Positions 1 through 8,318 of a stretch of DNA of 27,249 nucleotides are shown piece by piece. The notes beneath the pieces were generated by a model that was not told the DNA's origin, did not search any database, and saw only the letters and a program-made list of their open reading frames with translations. This DNA comes from Candidatus Eiseniibacteriota bacterium. GTDB lineage: Bacteria; JAFGKV01. The stretch lies in assembly GCA_025453925.1 (NCBI GenBank), contig JALOPK010000051.1, positions 1-27,249 of the forward strand, written 5' to 3'. Positions within the stretch are counted from its first letter, which is position 1, and each line of letters begins with the position of its first letter. The translations under genes and the position numbers were made by a program.

Positions 1-815
1 GCGTACAGCATGTCGTCGGCATAGGCGCCCGAGCCGTTGGGGCCGTACTGCATGTTGACCGCGACGCCACAGTGGTAGAGGAGGGTTCGTGCCGGGTTGG
101 TGGGAGTCGTGTTCGACATGGACGCCCAATCATACGTGGTGGTGCCGAAGTTGGCGCTCTGGGCCCCGTAGCCGGGGCAGGTATAGCTGTGCTGCCCCTG
201 GCCCTGCGCCGGGTGGTTCCAGTACCGCATCACCTGGGCCATGGACACGGCACCGCACCCCGCCCACACGTGGCCTCCGGGCCCATCCGGGTCGGCGGGG
301 CAATACTGGTTCCACGACCAACCCTGATCCCAGAGGGAGGACATCAACGGTGCCATCGCCCGCGTCTCCTCGACGCGGTCGAATTCGGCGGGCGGTACCG
401 AGAGGCGCTGCCACTCACGGAGTGTCGCATCATCGGCACGCAGCCCGTGCCGTCGTGCAAAGAGTATCTGCTCCTCGAAGCTGGCGAGCATGGCGTCGAA
501 CTGGGGAGGGTGGTTCGAATCGGAATAGGGATGGTCGAATCCGTACCCCAAGACGGGAACCACGGCATCATCAGCCGCGATCAGCACGAATCCAGGTGGC
601 TCGAAGCTGTACGCGTAGAAGAGGGACTCTGAGTCCCGACTGACGACAACCTCCCCAATGACGTCGATGGCTTCGTGGTCGAACCGCCCCCGTTCAGCAT
701 ACCAGTTGGCCGCCACCCGCCGGGCGGTCGCGGGTCCCACCGGGGCCGCCTGGGTCGACCCGAGAGTGATGAGTAGGAGAAGCACTACTGTGGGTGCGAG
801 GCGTCTGGGCAGCAT
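1..815 (-). CDS. Secreted C10-family (streptopain-like) cysteine protease, 3' end beyond window
   Basis: This is a probable secreted cysteine protease that digests extracellular protein after its prodomain is removed. The start is ATG at 815, preceded by GAGGAG at a good distance. The frame is open to the window edge (271 residues visible). Residues 1-24 look like a signal peptide (MLPRR, then a VVLLLLITLG core). Residues about 25-150 fit the Spi/C10 propeptide (FVLIAADDAVVPVLGYG). The mature enzyme probably begins near 155 with SSLWDQGWSWNQYCP. The nucleophile is C187 in WAGCGAVSMAQVMRYW, and VNMQYGPNGSGAYADDM at about 253-269 matches the second C10 block. The catalytic His and any C-terminal sorting domain lie outside the window. 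The gene diverges from mazE. The family assignment is firm; the substrate is unknown. Confidence 0.88.
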   Translation of the reverse strand, partial: MLPRRLAPTVVLLLLITLGSTQAAPVGPATARRVAANWYAERGRFDHEAIDVIGEVVVSRDSESLFYAYSFEPPGFVLIAADDAVVPVLGYGFDHPYSDSNHPPQFDAMLASFEEQILFARRHGLRADDATLREWQRLSVPPAEFDRVEETRAMAPLMSSLWDQGWSWNQYCPADPDGPGGHVWAGCGAVSMAQVMRYWNHPAQGQGQHSYTCPGYGAQSANFGTTTYDWASMSNTTPTNPARTLLYHCGVAVNMQYGPNGSGAYADDMLY

Positions 816-891
816 GGGGTTCTCCTCAGGCGGGCATGGTTCACCAATTCCAGGCGAAGGTGTCCCTCGCCCGGCGTGCATGCATCCGGTA

Positions 892-920
892 TTGACCAAA
901 GTACGGATGATCTCTATACT
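892..920 (+). promoter_or_regulatory. Sigma-70-type promoter of the mazEF-like operon
   Basis: TTGACC (892-897) and TATACT (915-920) are separated by 17 bp, close to the TTGACA-17-TATAAT consensus. Transcription would begin near 927, just before the AAGGAGGT ribosome-binding site (931-938) of the antitoxin gene. Such consensus boxes stand out in this GC-rich window and fit the strong autoregulated promoters usual for toxin-antitoxin operons. Confidence 0.75.
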
Positions 921-945
921 TAATGGGCGAAAGGAGGTAATACCG

Positions 946-1200
946 ATGCCCAGCATCAAGACGGCGATCTCGCTGGATCGATCTTTGTTTGAAGAGGCTG
1001 ACGCGCTGGCGCAGGAGATGCACCTGTCGCGCAGCCGGCTGTTCGTGCTGGCGCTGGAGGCATTTATCCGTCGACGCCAGAACCGGCAATTGCAGGCCAG
1101 GCTGAACGATGCATATGCCGAGGAAGCTGATCCGAGTGAGGGGGCGCGACTACGAGGCATGCGGCTTCACCATCGTGAGGTCGTGGGAGGCCAGTGGTGA
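946..1200 (+). CDS. MazE-like ribbon-helix-helix antitoxin
   Basis: This 84-residue protein is the probable antitoxin, which would bind the operon promoter through its N-terminus and neutralise the downstream toxin through its C-terminus. Residues 1-48 (MPSIKTAISLDRSLFEEA, then MHLSRSRLFVLALEAFI) have the beta-strand plus two-helix pattern of a ribbon-helix-helix DNA-binding domain. The tail is charged, as in toxin-wrapping segments. ATG 946 was chosen because a near-perfect AAGGAGGT lies 7 nt upstream and because the promoter at 892-920 sits inside any longer reading frame. The stop codon overlaps the toxin start, so the two are translationally coupled. The exact antitoxin subfamily is not certain. 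Confidence 0.85.
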   Translation: MPSIKTAISLDRSLFEEADALAQEMHLSRSRLFVLALEAFIRRRQNRQLQARLNDAYAEEADPSEGARLRGMRLHHREVVGGQW

Positions 1201-1550
1201 TCCGGCAGGGGGAGATCTATTGGATCGACCTGGAGGAGCCGGTGGGATCAGGTCCTGGCTACCTTCACCCGCATGTGGTGATTCAGAACGACATGTTCAA
1301 CTGGAGCAGGATCAACACCGTGGTGGTCTGCGCGCTCACGTCGAATCTGCGACGCGGGGAGGCGCCGGGGAACGTCCTCTTGGACGATGGGGAAGGGGGG
1401 CTTCCGAAGAGGAGTGTGGCGGTGGCATCTCAGGTATTCACGGTGGACAAGAGCCAGTTGGGGGATTGCATAGGGGCGCTCTCGCGCAGGAGGGTACTGG
1501 AGATCCTCGAAGGAGTGAAGTTGGTGCTGGAGCCACGGGAAGTTGAGTAG
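1197..1550 (+). CDS. MazF/PemK-type mRNA interferase toxin
   Basis: This is a 117-residue probable sequence-specific endoribonuclease, active when the antitoxin is degraded. VIRQGEIYWIDLEEP opens the protein as in MazF. HPHVVIQNDMFN and INTVVVCALTSNLRR are the conserved core strands, with the Thr of CALTSN in the usual catalytic position. VASQVFTVDKSQLG and ALSRRRVLEILEGVKL complete the fold. GTG 1197 overlaps the antitoxin TGA by 4 nt, and GGGAGG lies 6 nt upstream; GTG 1194 is an alternative. In related sequences I know, an Arg precedes HPHV; here it is Leu, so activity should be tested rather than assumed. No partner other than the antitoxin is visible. Confidence 0.87.
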   Translation: MIRQGEIYWIDLEEPVGSGPGYLHPHVVIQNDMFNWSRINTVVVCALTSNLRRGEAPGNVLLDDGEGGLPKRSVAVASQVFTVDKSQLGDCIGALSRRRVLEILEGVKLVLEPREVE

Positions 1551-2141
1551 TGCCGATGCGGAGTGGACGCTGCCTTCATGAGCCGCATGTGGCGGGGCAA
1601 CTATGAGCGGTTCTCGTCGTTGCCGTGCCTGGCGCCGGGCACTGTCGCGGAGGTGCATCTCTTGTACACACCCACCCGTGAACCGCCAGCGGTCTGCTCG
1701 CGGCCCGGGAGGGGAAGGGAACTTTCGCCTCCCCTTGCATTCCGCTCGGGCACATCGCCTGTGTCGATACTGGTCGCGGGCTTCCCGGCGCACGGCACAG
1801 GAACCGGCTGTCCCGGTAACCCCGGGGCGCGACACCGGGGACGTGGGCCGTCTAATCACTCTGATTCACAACTACGATCGCATGCGACCGCCGTCGCCTC
1901 CCGAGCAGTCCGGCCACCGGCGGATTGCTCGATGGGTCTTCACATCGCTTCGACCTCACAGGTCGCTGAGATACCACCGCGGATATCCGCCCTCCTCGCG
2001 CCGCGCTGCCCGGTCGCCCCGTCGCTCTCAGTGCGTGACCGTATCTGTGAACCCGAGTACTGACTCATGCGGGCACCAGGGCCCGGCTGTGCGACCCGTG
2101 TCCCGGGCCGTGCGCACTCACGAGAGACAAGGAGTCCGTCA
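1551..2141. other. 591-bp intergenic region without a supported gene
   Basis: Several overlapping frames of 65-200 codons are open here, but their translations are rich in Arg, Pro and Ser, have no domain pattern and lack good ribosome-binding sites, as expected for chance frames in GC-rich DNA. A G-rich tract (about 1708-1721) followed by CGCCTCCCC could fold into an imperfect hairpin after mazF, but no T-tract follows. The last 15 bases contain the ribosome-binding site (ACAAGGAG) of the next gene. Confidence 0.6.
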
Positions 2142-2885
2142 ATGAAGCAGTTCGTCATTACCCCCGCGGCCGGGAAACGCCTCATCGGTCGCGGCATGGT
2201 GGCTCACCCGTCCATTGACCGTGTGCGGGAGAAGGGCACCTTGGTCATCATCGCGGGCACGACCAACGGGTATGTCGCAGAGGAGATCCTCAGATTCCTC
2301 GGCCAGGCGGAGGGTTTCGCGCGGGAAGGGTTCCGGCGGGGTGTTTCTATTGCGCCAGGCGCGGCGACTCCGTCATACGAGTTCCCCGGAGATGTCGTGA
2401 TCAAGGACGGGCAATGGCAGAAGGGTCAAACCATCCTCGACGTAGTCGATGACCTCCGGCAGGGCGATGTCGTGCTCAAGGGAGCCAACGCCGTGGATCC
2501 CTGGGGTCGCGCGGCCGTCCAGGTCGGCCATCCCAAGGGAGGCACCATCGTGGCGGCCTTGGCCGCGGTGGTCGGCCGCCGGGTCGAACTCATCGTGCCC
2601 GTTGGGCTCGAGAAGCGGGTGCTGGAAGACGTCCACGAACTCGCCGCCCGGACCAATGCGCCTGACGCCGAGGGGCCCCGCCTCCTGCCCGTGCCAGGGT
2701 CGGTCTTCACGGAGATCGATGCCATCGGCCTGTTGACCGGCGCCGAAGCCTGCGTGGTCGCCGGCGGCGGAGTGTGCGGAGCAGAGGGAGCGGTATGGCT
2801 CGGCATGTCCGGCACGTCCGAACAGGAGCGACTCGCCATTGACCTGCTGGAGTCCATCGCCCGGGAGCCGCTCTGCCGGCCCTGA
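2142..2885 (+). CDS. Conserved protein of unknown function, related to archaeal and bacterial hypotheticals
   Basis: This is a 247-residue soluble protein with no signal peptide. The start is ATG 2142, with ACAAGGAG 7 nt upstream; a longer frame to 2067 lacks such a site. I recognise the sequence type ([69 protein letters not shown] and GAEGAVWL) as a conserved family seen in methanogens and some bacteria. I know of no assigned function. The glycine-rich IAGTTN and KGAN turns would suit a nucleotide- or sugar-phosphate-binding Rossmann-like or isomerase fold, but that is a guess. It stands alone, 166 bp before the phosphodiesterase-like gene. Coding confidence is high; functional confidence is low. 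Confidence 0.85.
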   Translation: MKQFVITPAAGKRLIGRGMVAHPSIDRVREKGTLVIIAGTTNGYVAEEILRFLGQAEGFAREGFRRGVSIAPGAATPSYEFPGDVVIKDGQWQKGQTILDVVDDLRQGDVVLKGANAVDPWGRAAVQVGHPKGGTIVAALAAVVGRRVELIVPVGLEKRVLEDVHELAARTNAPDAEGPRLLPVPGSVFTEIDAIGLLTGAEACVVAGGGVCGAEGAVWLGMSGTSEQERLAIDLLESIAREPLCRP

Positions 2886-3051
2886 GCGCTCGGTCGTGAG
2901 ATCCCTGCCACGCCCGCCCGGGCGGGGAGGGAGAACGGCATGCTCGCCCAAGGGGCCTGATCCGGCAGTGCGGATGTGGTGAATCGCCGTGGCGCACGGT
3001 AGGTTGCCCGTTCACTTCTCACTCAGCGCCACTCAAGGGAGCGTCCCCGTC

Positions 3052-4320
3052 ATGCATCATCACGCCTTGCCCCCTCCCGTGCGACATACTCGCCCCAGGG
3101 GTTTCCGCGGAGCTGCCACGGCCATGGCAGCCGTGGTCGCGATCGGCCTCAGCACTTCCCATGCCTACGACACCGAAAACGTCATCGTGGTCATCATCGA
3201 TGGGGTTCGCTATAGCGAGGGGTTCGGCGATACCTCCCACACCTATGTGCCGCGTATGTCCGGGCTGGCCCGGGACGGCGCCATCATCGAGCCGTTCCTG
3301 AACGACGGCTACACGTACACCTCGCGGGCGATTCCCGCGATCTGGTGCGGCGCATGGACGGAGGTCTCCACATTCACCGACCCCGACTGCGGGGGTACGC
3401 AGAACAACTACAGCCGGTCTCCTACGGTGTTCGAGTACTTCCGTAAGCAGCTCGATCAACCGGAGGAGGAGTGCATCTACGTGCTCAAGGATGTCGGCTG
3501 CCCGTGGAAGGCGAGCTTCGATCCCGACTATGGGCCTGAGTACTGGCCCATGTACCACAGTGAAGGCTACACGGATCTCGCCGTCTGGGGAGAGGCCCAG
3601 ACGGTACTTGCCACATATGAGCCGAAGTTCCTGATGCTCTATCTGGCCGAAGTAGACCAGGCAGGGCATTCCGGCGACTGGGCATACTACACCCGGGCCA
3701 TCGCCACCGCAGACCGCATCGTGGGCGAGATCTGGGACTACCTGCAGGCTGACCCCGCGTACGCGGGACGAACGACCATGTTCGTCACCAATGACCATGG
3801 CCGGCACACCTACGACTGGACGGGCCACGGCTGCGACTGCGCCGGATGCCGCACCATCCAGCTCCTGGCCCTCGGGCCCGATATCGTCCCGGGCCTCGTC
3901 TCGACCACCCCGCGGACGCTACGCGACATCACTCCGACCGTGGGAGAACTCCTTGGGTTCGACACGGAGGACGCCACGGGTGCCTCCTTGCTCGAGATCC
4001 TGAAGCCTGCCGTCGGCGCAGACGGCAGGCTCCCCGTCGCGCGTGCGGACCTGCGCATCGTCCCCCTGGGAGTGCCGTTCGGACTCCGCAGGGACTTCAT
4101 GCTCTCGCTCCCCTGCCCCGGATTCACCGCGCTCACGGTCCACACCACCGCCGGCCATCTGGTCGCCACGCCGTTCCGGGGTTGGCTGTCGGCCGGGGAT
4201 CATCAGGTGCACTGGTATCCGGCCGAGGCTCGCGGCGGGGCGACGGCCGCCGGCGTCTACATCCTGACGGTGGAGTCTGGCCCAGGCGTCGCCTCGACCC
4301 TGACCGTGCATTTGCCGTAG
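3052..4320 (+). CDS. Secreted alkaline-phosphatase-superfamily hydrolase (phosphodiesterase/sulfatase-like) with FlgD-like tail
   Basis: This 422-residue exported protein probably hydrolyses phosphate mono- or diesters or sulfate esters. A signal peptide (about 1-38, ending LSTSHA) precedes VIVVIIDGVRYSEGFG, where D50 is the first metal ligand. The nucleophile is probably T88, T90 or S91 in YTYTSRAIP. Further ligands are D202 and H206 in AEVDQAGHSGD, D248-H249 in VTNDHGRH and H259 in WTGHG. The set resembles two-metal type I phosphodiesterases. The C-terminal part (about 330-422), with RRDFMLSLP and GVYILTVESG, matches FlgD-like Ig/sorting modules of secreted proteins. ATG 3052 has AAGGGAG 10 nt upstream and places the signal peptide correctly; an in-frame GTG at 2989 is less likely. 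The substrate is unknown. Confidence 0.85.
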   Translation: MHHHALPPPVRHTRPRGFRGAATAMAAVVAIGLSTSHAYDTENVIVVIIDGVRYSEGFGDTSHTYVPRMSGLARDGAIIEPFLNDGYTYTSRAIPAIWCGAWTEVSTFTDPDCGGTQNNYSRSPTVFEYFRKQLDQPEEECIYVLKDVGCPWKASFDPDYGPEYWPMYHSEGYTDLAVWGEAQTVLATYEPKFLMLYLAEVDQAGHSGDWAYYTRAIATADRIVGEIWDYLQADPAYAGRTTMFVTNDHGRHTYDWTGHGCDCAGCRTIQLLALGPDIVPGLVSTTPRTLRDITPTVGELLGFDTEDATGASLLEILKPAVGADGRLPVARADLRIVPLGVPFGLRRDFMLSLPCPGFTALTVHTTAGHLVATPFRGWLSAGDHQVHWYPAEARGGATAAGVYILTVESGPGVASTLTVHLP

Positions 4321-4370
4321 CGCTCCTCCCCTCCCGGTATCACCGCGAAGTCTCACCAGCCTCGAGTCTC

Positions 4371-4399
4371 TTGATCGGCACTAACCGTTTAGTTATACT
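4371..4399 (+). promoter_or_regulatory. Promoter of the tetR-efflux operon
   Basis: TTGATC (4371-4376) and TATACT (4394-4399) have an ideal 17-bp spacer. The AT-rich stretch contrasts with the GC-rich surroundings. The -10 box lies inside the palindrome at 4384-4406, so repressor bound there would block RNA polymerase directly. All seven genes to 11753 follow with overlaps or short gaps, except for the 314 bp before the second ATPase gene. Confidence 0.75.
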
Positions 4400-4406
4400 A
4401 ACCGGT
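4384..4406. promoter_or_regulatory. Probable TetR operator (23-bp palindrome)
   Basis: ACCGTTTAGT (4384-4393) and ACTAACCGGT (4397-4406) form an inverted repeat with 10-bp arms, one mismatch and a 3-bp spacer. It covers the -10 box and ends 35 bp before the tetR start. Length, symmetry and position suit a dimeric TetR-family autorepressor of an efflux operon. The match to this particular repressor is inferred from adjacency. Confidence 0.75.
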
Positions 4407-4440
4407 AAGTTTTTCTATCTATCACTCAATGGAGGGTTCC

Positions 4441-5094
4441 ATGGCTCCTTCCATCCAGCGGGATCGCCGTGCCGACACCCGGGAGAGAATCCTCGCCGCC
4501 GCCGCGGAGGTGTTCGCCGAGAACGGGTTCGCCGGCGCCGGGGTTGACGAGATCGCGAGACGCTGCGGCGTGAACAAGGCGATGCTCTACTATCACGTCG
4601 GCGACAAGCAGACACTGTATACCGCAGTCCTGGTGCGAAACATCGATCGCGCCCGTGAGGTGATCGAGGCCGCCCTTGAGGCGGCGAGAGATCCGGAGGA
4701 ACGGCTCAGCGCCATGCTCCGGGCGCTCACGACCATCGTGCGGGAGGCCCCTGCATACCATCGTCTGGTGCTGCGGGAAATGGCCAGCGGCGGGGCGCAT
4801 CTGGAACACGAGGTACTCCTTCGCTTCGTGGCCATCGTCGGCCTGACCCGGCGCGTCATGGAGGAGGGTCGCGCGGCGGGGGTGTTCCGCGATCTCAACC
4901 CGTTTCTCATCCATCTTCTCCTCATCGGCGGGGTGATCGCCACGGCGGCGCAGCCTCTCCGCCGGCGGTTGGTGGAGTCGGGGCTCTTCGCCCCGGAGCA
5001 GCAGCCAGATGCGCCCGGTGATCCGGCCGAGTTCCTGGTGGATGTAATCCTGAACGGCATTCGATCCCCTGCATCCGGAGGAGTGGTTTCATGA
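4441..5094 (+). CDS. TetR-family transcriptional repressor of the efflux operon
   Basis: This 217-residue regulator probably represses its own operon until a toxic ligand binds its C-terminal domain. The N-terminal helix-turn-helix is at about 13-60: TRERILAAAAEVFAENGF, then GVDEIARRCGVNKAMLYYHVGDKQTL, with the typical YYH in the recognition helix. The rest is helical and hydrophobic, as expected for ligand binding and dimerisation (HRLVLREMASGG and IHLLLIGGVIA). ATG 4441 was preferred because GGAGGG lies just upstream. That site overlaps an earlier ATG at 4429, which would add four residues. The stop overlaps the next start as ATGA. The cognate operator is probably the palindrome at 4384-4406. 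The inducer is unknown. Confidence 0.93.
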   Translation: MAPSIQRDRRADTRERILAAAAEVFAENGFAGAGVDEIARRCGVNKAMLYYHVGDKQTLYTAVLVRNIDRAREVIEAALEAARDPEERLSAMLRALTTIVREAPAYHRLVLREMASGGAHLEHEVLLRFVAIVGLTRRVMEEGRAAGVFRDLNPFLIHLLLIGGVIATAAQPLRRRLVESGLFAPEQQPDAPGDPAEFLVDVILNGIRSPASGGVVS

Positions 5095-6071
5095 TGCGGT
5101 CGTCATTCATCGTTCTGGTGCCGCTGGTCATCCTCTCGGGGTGCAGCGGCGACCAAGGCGGCACCATCTCCGCCTCGGGACACGTGGAGGTCACGGATGT
5201 CCGCGTCGCAGCAAAGGTGGGTGGCCGGCTCGCGTCGCTCATGGTCCAGGAGGGCGACTCCGTGGCCGCCGGGCAAGTGGTGGCCCAGATCGACACCCTC
5301 GACATCATCAACGAACTTGCCCGTGCGCGCGCCGAACTCGTCGGCGCCGACGCCCAGCTGCGCCTAGTCGAGGCCGGCACCCGCCGTGAAGACCTGGCGC
5401 GAGCGGCCGAGGAGCTCGCGCGGGCGGAGGCCGAACTCCGTGCGGCCGGGCGGGATCTGGCGCGGATGGAGGAACTGGCGGGGAGTGGCGCCGCCACCGT
5501 CAAGGCGCGGGACGACGCGGCAACCCGCCACGACATGGCGGAACGATCGGTCGGGGCTCTGCGGGCGGCGCGGGATCGCCTTGTCGCCGGAGCGCGAAGC
5601 GAGGAGATCGACATCGCCCGCGCGCGGCGCGACGCCGCCCGGGCCGTGGTTCAGACCATGATCCAGAGGATGTCCGACGCGACCGTTCGATCGCCCTTGG
5701 ATGGCGTCGTGACCACCCGTGGCGCCGAGCCCGGTGAGATCCTCCCTCCGGGCGCGCTGCTGTGTGTGGTGAGCGACCTCGCCCACCCGTGGCTCGTGGT
5801 GTATCTGGACGAGCCGTCCCTGGGAAGGGTTCATCTGGGGGACAGCGTGGCCGTCCGCGTGGATGGCGTCCCTGGCACGTTCACGGGGAGGCTCCACCAC
5901 GTCGCATCCGTGGCGGAGTTCACCCCCAAGAACGTGCAGACTCCCGACGAACGCGCCAAGCTCGTGTTCAAGGCGAAGGTCTCGCTGGACCACCCGCGCG
6001 GCCTCTTCAAGCCTGGGATGCCCGCCGACGCCGAGTTCACCGCCCGGAGCGTGAATGACCGTGACCGCTGA
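5091..6071 (+). CDS. Membrane-fusion (HlyD/YbhG-type) periplasmic adaptor lipoprotein
   Basis: This 326-residue adaptor would link the inner-membrane ABC transporter to the outer-membrane TolC channel. An N-terminal lipoprotein signal ends in LSGC (C18). VTDVRVAAKVGGRLASLMVQEGDSVAAGQVVAQID is the first half of the lipoyl-like barrel-sandwich domain. About 85-205 is an Ala/Arg/Glu-rich coiled-coil hairpin. DATVRSPLDGVVTTRGAEPGE closes the lipoyl domain, and a beta-barrel segment follows (GLFKPGMPADAEFT). ATG 5091 overlaps the tetR stop by 4 nt and has GGAGGAG upstream; the adjacent ATG 5094 is equally possible. Its end overlaps the ATPase gene by 17 nt. Substrate specificity cannot be read from the sequence. 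Confidence 0.92.
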   Translation: MMRSSFIVLVPLVILSGCSGDQGGTISASGHVEVTDVRVAAKVGGRLASLMVQEGDSVAAGQVVAQIDTLDIINELARARAELVGADAQLRLVEAGTRREDLARAAEELARAEAELRAAGRDLARMEELAGSGAATVKARDDAATRHDMAERSVGALRAARDRLVAGARSEEIDIARARRDAARAVVQTMIQRMSDATVRSPLDGVVTTRGAEPGEILPPGALLCVVSDLAHPWLVVYLDEPSLGRVHLGDSVAVRVDGVPGTFTGRLHHVASVAEFTPKNVQTPDERAKLVFKAKVSLDHPRGLFKPGMPADAEFTARSVNDRDR

Positions 6072-7005
6072 GACCGTCATCCAGGCCTCCGCTTTGGTGG
6101 TGCGCTACGGCGCGACCGAGGCGGTGCGCGGAGTAACGCTGGCGGTCCGGCGTGGTGAAGTGGTGGGTCTCATCGGCCCGGACGGCGCGGGCAAGACCTC
6201 CGTGCTGCGGGTCATGGCGGGGCTTCACCCCGCCAGTGAAGGGAGCGTCACCGTCGTGGGAGAGGATGCCTGGCGCAGTCGCCGCGCCCTCCATGCCCAC
6301 CTTGGTTATCTGCCCCAGCGCTTTGCCTTGTACGGCGACCTCACCGTGGCCGAGAACATGCAGTTCTTCGCGCTCTTGCTCGGCGTTCCCGAATGGCGCC
6401 CGCGGCGGGATGAGCTGCTCAGGAGGGTGGGGCTTGACCGCTTCCGTGACCGGCAGGCCGATCATCTCTCGGGCGGGATGCGCCAGAAGCTGGCGCTGGC
6501 GGTGAGCCTGATGCACGCACCCGGGATTCTCCTTCTTGACGAGTCCACCACCGGCGTGGATCCCGTGACCCGCCGTGAGTTCTGGCGCCTTCTCGCCGAC
6601 CTGGTGGCCGATGGACTCACGCTGGTGTTGGCCACCCCCTATCTCGACGAAGCGGAACGCTGCTCCCGCGTCGTGCTCATGCATCGCGGCGAGATCCTGG
6701 GGGAGGGGTCTCCCCAGCACCTCACCGAACTGGTTCCCGGAACGATGCTCGAAGTCGCCGCGGAACCCCGCGGGCCGGCACTTGACGCCCTACGGGGAAT
6801 GCAGGGCGTCGTGGAAGTCCAGCAGTTCTCGGCCCGCTTCCATGTCCGCCTGGCATCGGGCGCCACCGCCGAGCAGATCAGGGGGGCACTGTCCGGAGCC
6901 GGCGTCATCATCCACGAGGTTCGCGCAGTCGCTCCCCGGCTGGAGGATACGTTTCTCCATCTCACCCGCGCGGCCCAACGCCGCGCAACAGGAGTCATCC
7001 CATGA
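6055..7005 (+). CDS. ABC transporter ATPase, equivalent to the N-terminal half of YbhF
   Basis: This 316-residue nucleotide-binding subunit would power the ABC-2 exporter. Walker A is GPDGAGKTS (41-49), the Q-loop is Q88 in YLPQRFALYGDLT, the signature is LSGGM (138-142), and Walker B is ILLLDE (158-163) with catalytic E163. The H-loop position reads ATPYLDEAE, so P195 replaces the switch His. This is also the pattern I recall for the first domain of YbhF-like tandem ATPases. About 225-316 is the accessory C-terminal domain found in drug-exporting ATPases. ATG 6055 lies inside the adaptor gene; GTG 6061 is an alternative. It probably pairs with the ATPase at 8624-9562, whose signature motif is the altered one. 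Confidence 0.92.
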   Translation: MTVTAETVIQASALVVRYGATEAVRGVTLAVRRGEVVGLIGPDGAGKTSVLRVMAGLHPASEGSVTVVGEDAWRSRRALHAHLGYLPQRFALYGDLTVAENMQFFALLLGVPEWRPRRDELLRRVGLDRFRDRQADHLSGGMRQKLALAVSLMHAPGILLLDESTTGVDPVTRREFWRLLADLVADGLTLVLATPYLDEAERCSRVVLMHRGEILGEGSPQHLTELVPGTMLEVAAEPRGPALDALRGMQGVVEVQQFSARFHVRLASGATAEQIRGALSGAGVIIHEVRAVAPRLEDTFLHLTRAAQRRATGVIP

Positions 7006-8309
7006 AATGCCTCGCCGTGCTCATCCTCGCCGTCATGACCGGCTCGGCCGGCGCGTTCCGGGTCGAGCCCGCACTCGCCGTGGCGCGCGCCCTGGAGGTA
7101 TCGGATGCCGCCTTCGCCGCGGAACTCCGTGCTGACGCCGCCGCGCGCACGGTGGCGGCCGCTGATGCGGCGCTCTTCCCCACACTCTCCGTGTCGGCCA
7201 GCGCGGCCTACCGGAGTTCCGTTCCCGAGTTCTCCATCACCATTCCGGTTCCTGGGCTTACCCCCATGGTGCTGGCGCCGGACATCAGGGAAGTCTATGC
7301 CACGGGCCTGAGGATGCAGCAGGTGCTGTTCTCCGGCGGTGCCGTGACGGGCGCGCGCCGCGCCGCGCGACATGAGCTCGAGGCGGGCCGCCAAATCGCC
7401 GCCCAGATCCGCGCGGATGTCAGGCTCCAGGCGCTGTCAGTCTACTGGTCCGCGGTGCGCGCCGGTGCGGCCCTGCGGGCGGCCGAGGCCCAGGAACGGC
7501 GGGCACAGCGTCTCCACACCGACGCGGGCGCCCTCGATGACGCCGGCATGGCGACCCCGGCGGATCTGGCCGCGGCGCGGGAGCGAATCGCCTCCGCGAC
7601 GGTGCAGCGCATCCGGACGGCGGCGTTGAGCGACAATGCGCACGCCCAGCTCAGATCGCTCCTCCACCTCGATCCGGGCACGCCCATCGAGCTGGCGGAT
7701 TCCCTCGACGGCCCACTTCCCCCGCTTCCTGAGTCCCTGGAGTCGCTTCAGGATCATGCGTTGCGGAGCCGTCCGGAGTTGGCGGCGTCGCGCTCCCGGG
7801 TACGGGTACTGGAGGCGCGCAGGGCGATCGCCGGTGCAGGGTCGTGGCCGAGCCTGAGTGCCGTGACCCAGTGGGACTACAGCCGCCCCAACCAGCGGTA
7901 CTTCCCGACCGAGGATGCCTGGAACGATTCGTGGAGCGTGGGCATCGTCGGCGCGTGGAACGTGTTCGACGGCGGCAAGGCAAGGGCTGACGCCCGTTCC
8001 CTGGAGGCTGCGGCCAGGGGCGCGGCCCGGGATCTCGCCGAGCTCCAGCGGCTGGTTCTCCTCGAAGTGGAGACGGCCCACCGGGATCTCTGCAGCGCCA
8101 TCGCCACGATTGCGGCTGCAGAAGCCGCGCTGGATGCCGCAGGCCAGCGCCAACGCCAGACCGGTGATCGGTTTGCCGCCGGCCTCGCAGCCATAGCCGA
8201 CCAACTTGACGCCGAGGCCCAACTCCAGGCAGCGGAAGGCATGGTCATCGACGCGCACAGCGGCGCATGGATCGCATCAGCACGTCTGGAGCGGGCGGTG
8301 GGAAGATGA
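7002..8309 (+). CDS. TolC-like outer-membrane efflux channel
   Basis: This 435-residue outer-membrane factor would give the pump its exit duct. A signal peptide occupies about 1-18 (MKCLAVLILAVMTGSAGA). Two structural repeats follow, each with long Ala/Arg-rich helices and a short beta segment: ALFPTLSVSASAAYRS at about 60-75 and GSWPSLSAVTQWDYSR at about 282-297. Conserved features include LRMQQVLFSGG, a repeat of VGIVGAWNVFDGG, and SRPELAASRSRVRVLEA. The length matches the family. ATG 7002 overlaps the upstream ATPase stop as ATGA. The gene's position between the two ATPase genes is unusual. After its stop there are 314 bp of low-complexity repeat DNA before the next gene. Confidence 0.92.
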   Translation: MKCLAVLILAVMTGSAGAFRVEPALAVARALEVSDAAFAAELRADAAARTVAAADAALFPTLSVSASAAYRSSVPEFSITIPVPGLTPMVLAPDIREVYATGLRMQQVLFSGGAVTGARRAARHELEAGRQIAAQIRADVRLQALSVYWSAVRAGAALRAAEAQERRAQRLHTDAGALDDAGMATPADLAAARERIASATVQRIRTAALSDNAHAQLRSLLHLDPGTPIELADSLDGPLPPLPESLESLQDHALRSRPELAASRSRVRVLEARRAIAGAGSWPSLSAVTQWDYSRPNQRYFPTEDAWNDSWSVGIVGAWNVFDGGKARADARSLEAAARGAARDLAELQRLVLLEVETAHRDLCSAIATIAAAEAALDAAGQRQRQTGDRFAAGLAAIADQLDAEAQLQAAEGMVIDAHSGAWIASARLERAVGR

Positions 8310-8318
8310 GGAGGCGGC

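Noticed and set aside
1245-1256. CAGGTCCTG in the mazF-like gene as another SECIS apex
   Set aside because: Its flanks do not pair beyond the nine bases and no in-frame UGA precedes it.
1563-2145. Overlapping long open frames in the gap after mazF
   Set aside because: The translations are Arg/Pro/Ser-rich without domains, membrane helices or ribosome-binding sites, and several frames are open at once, as expected by chance at high GC.
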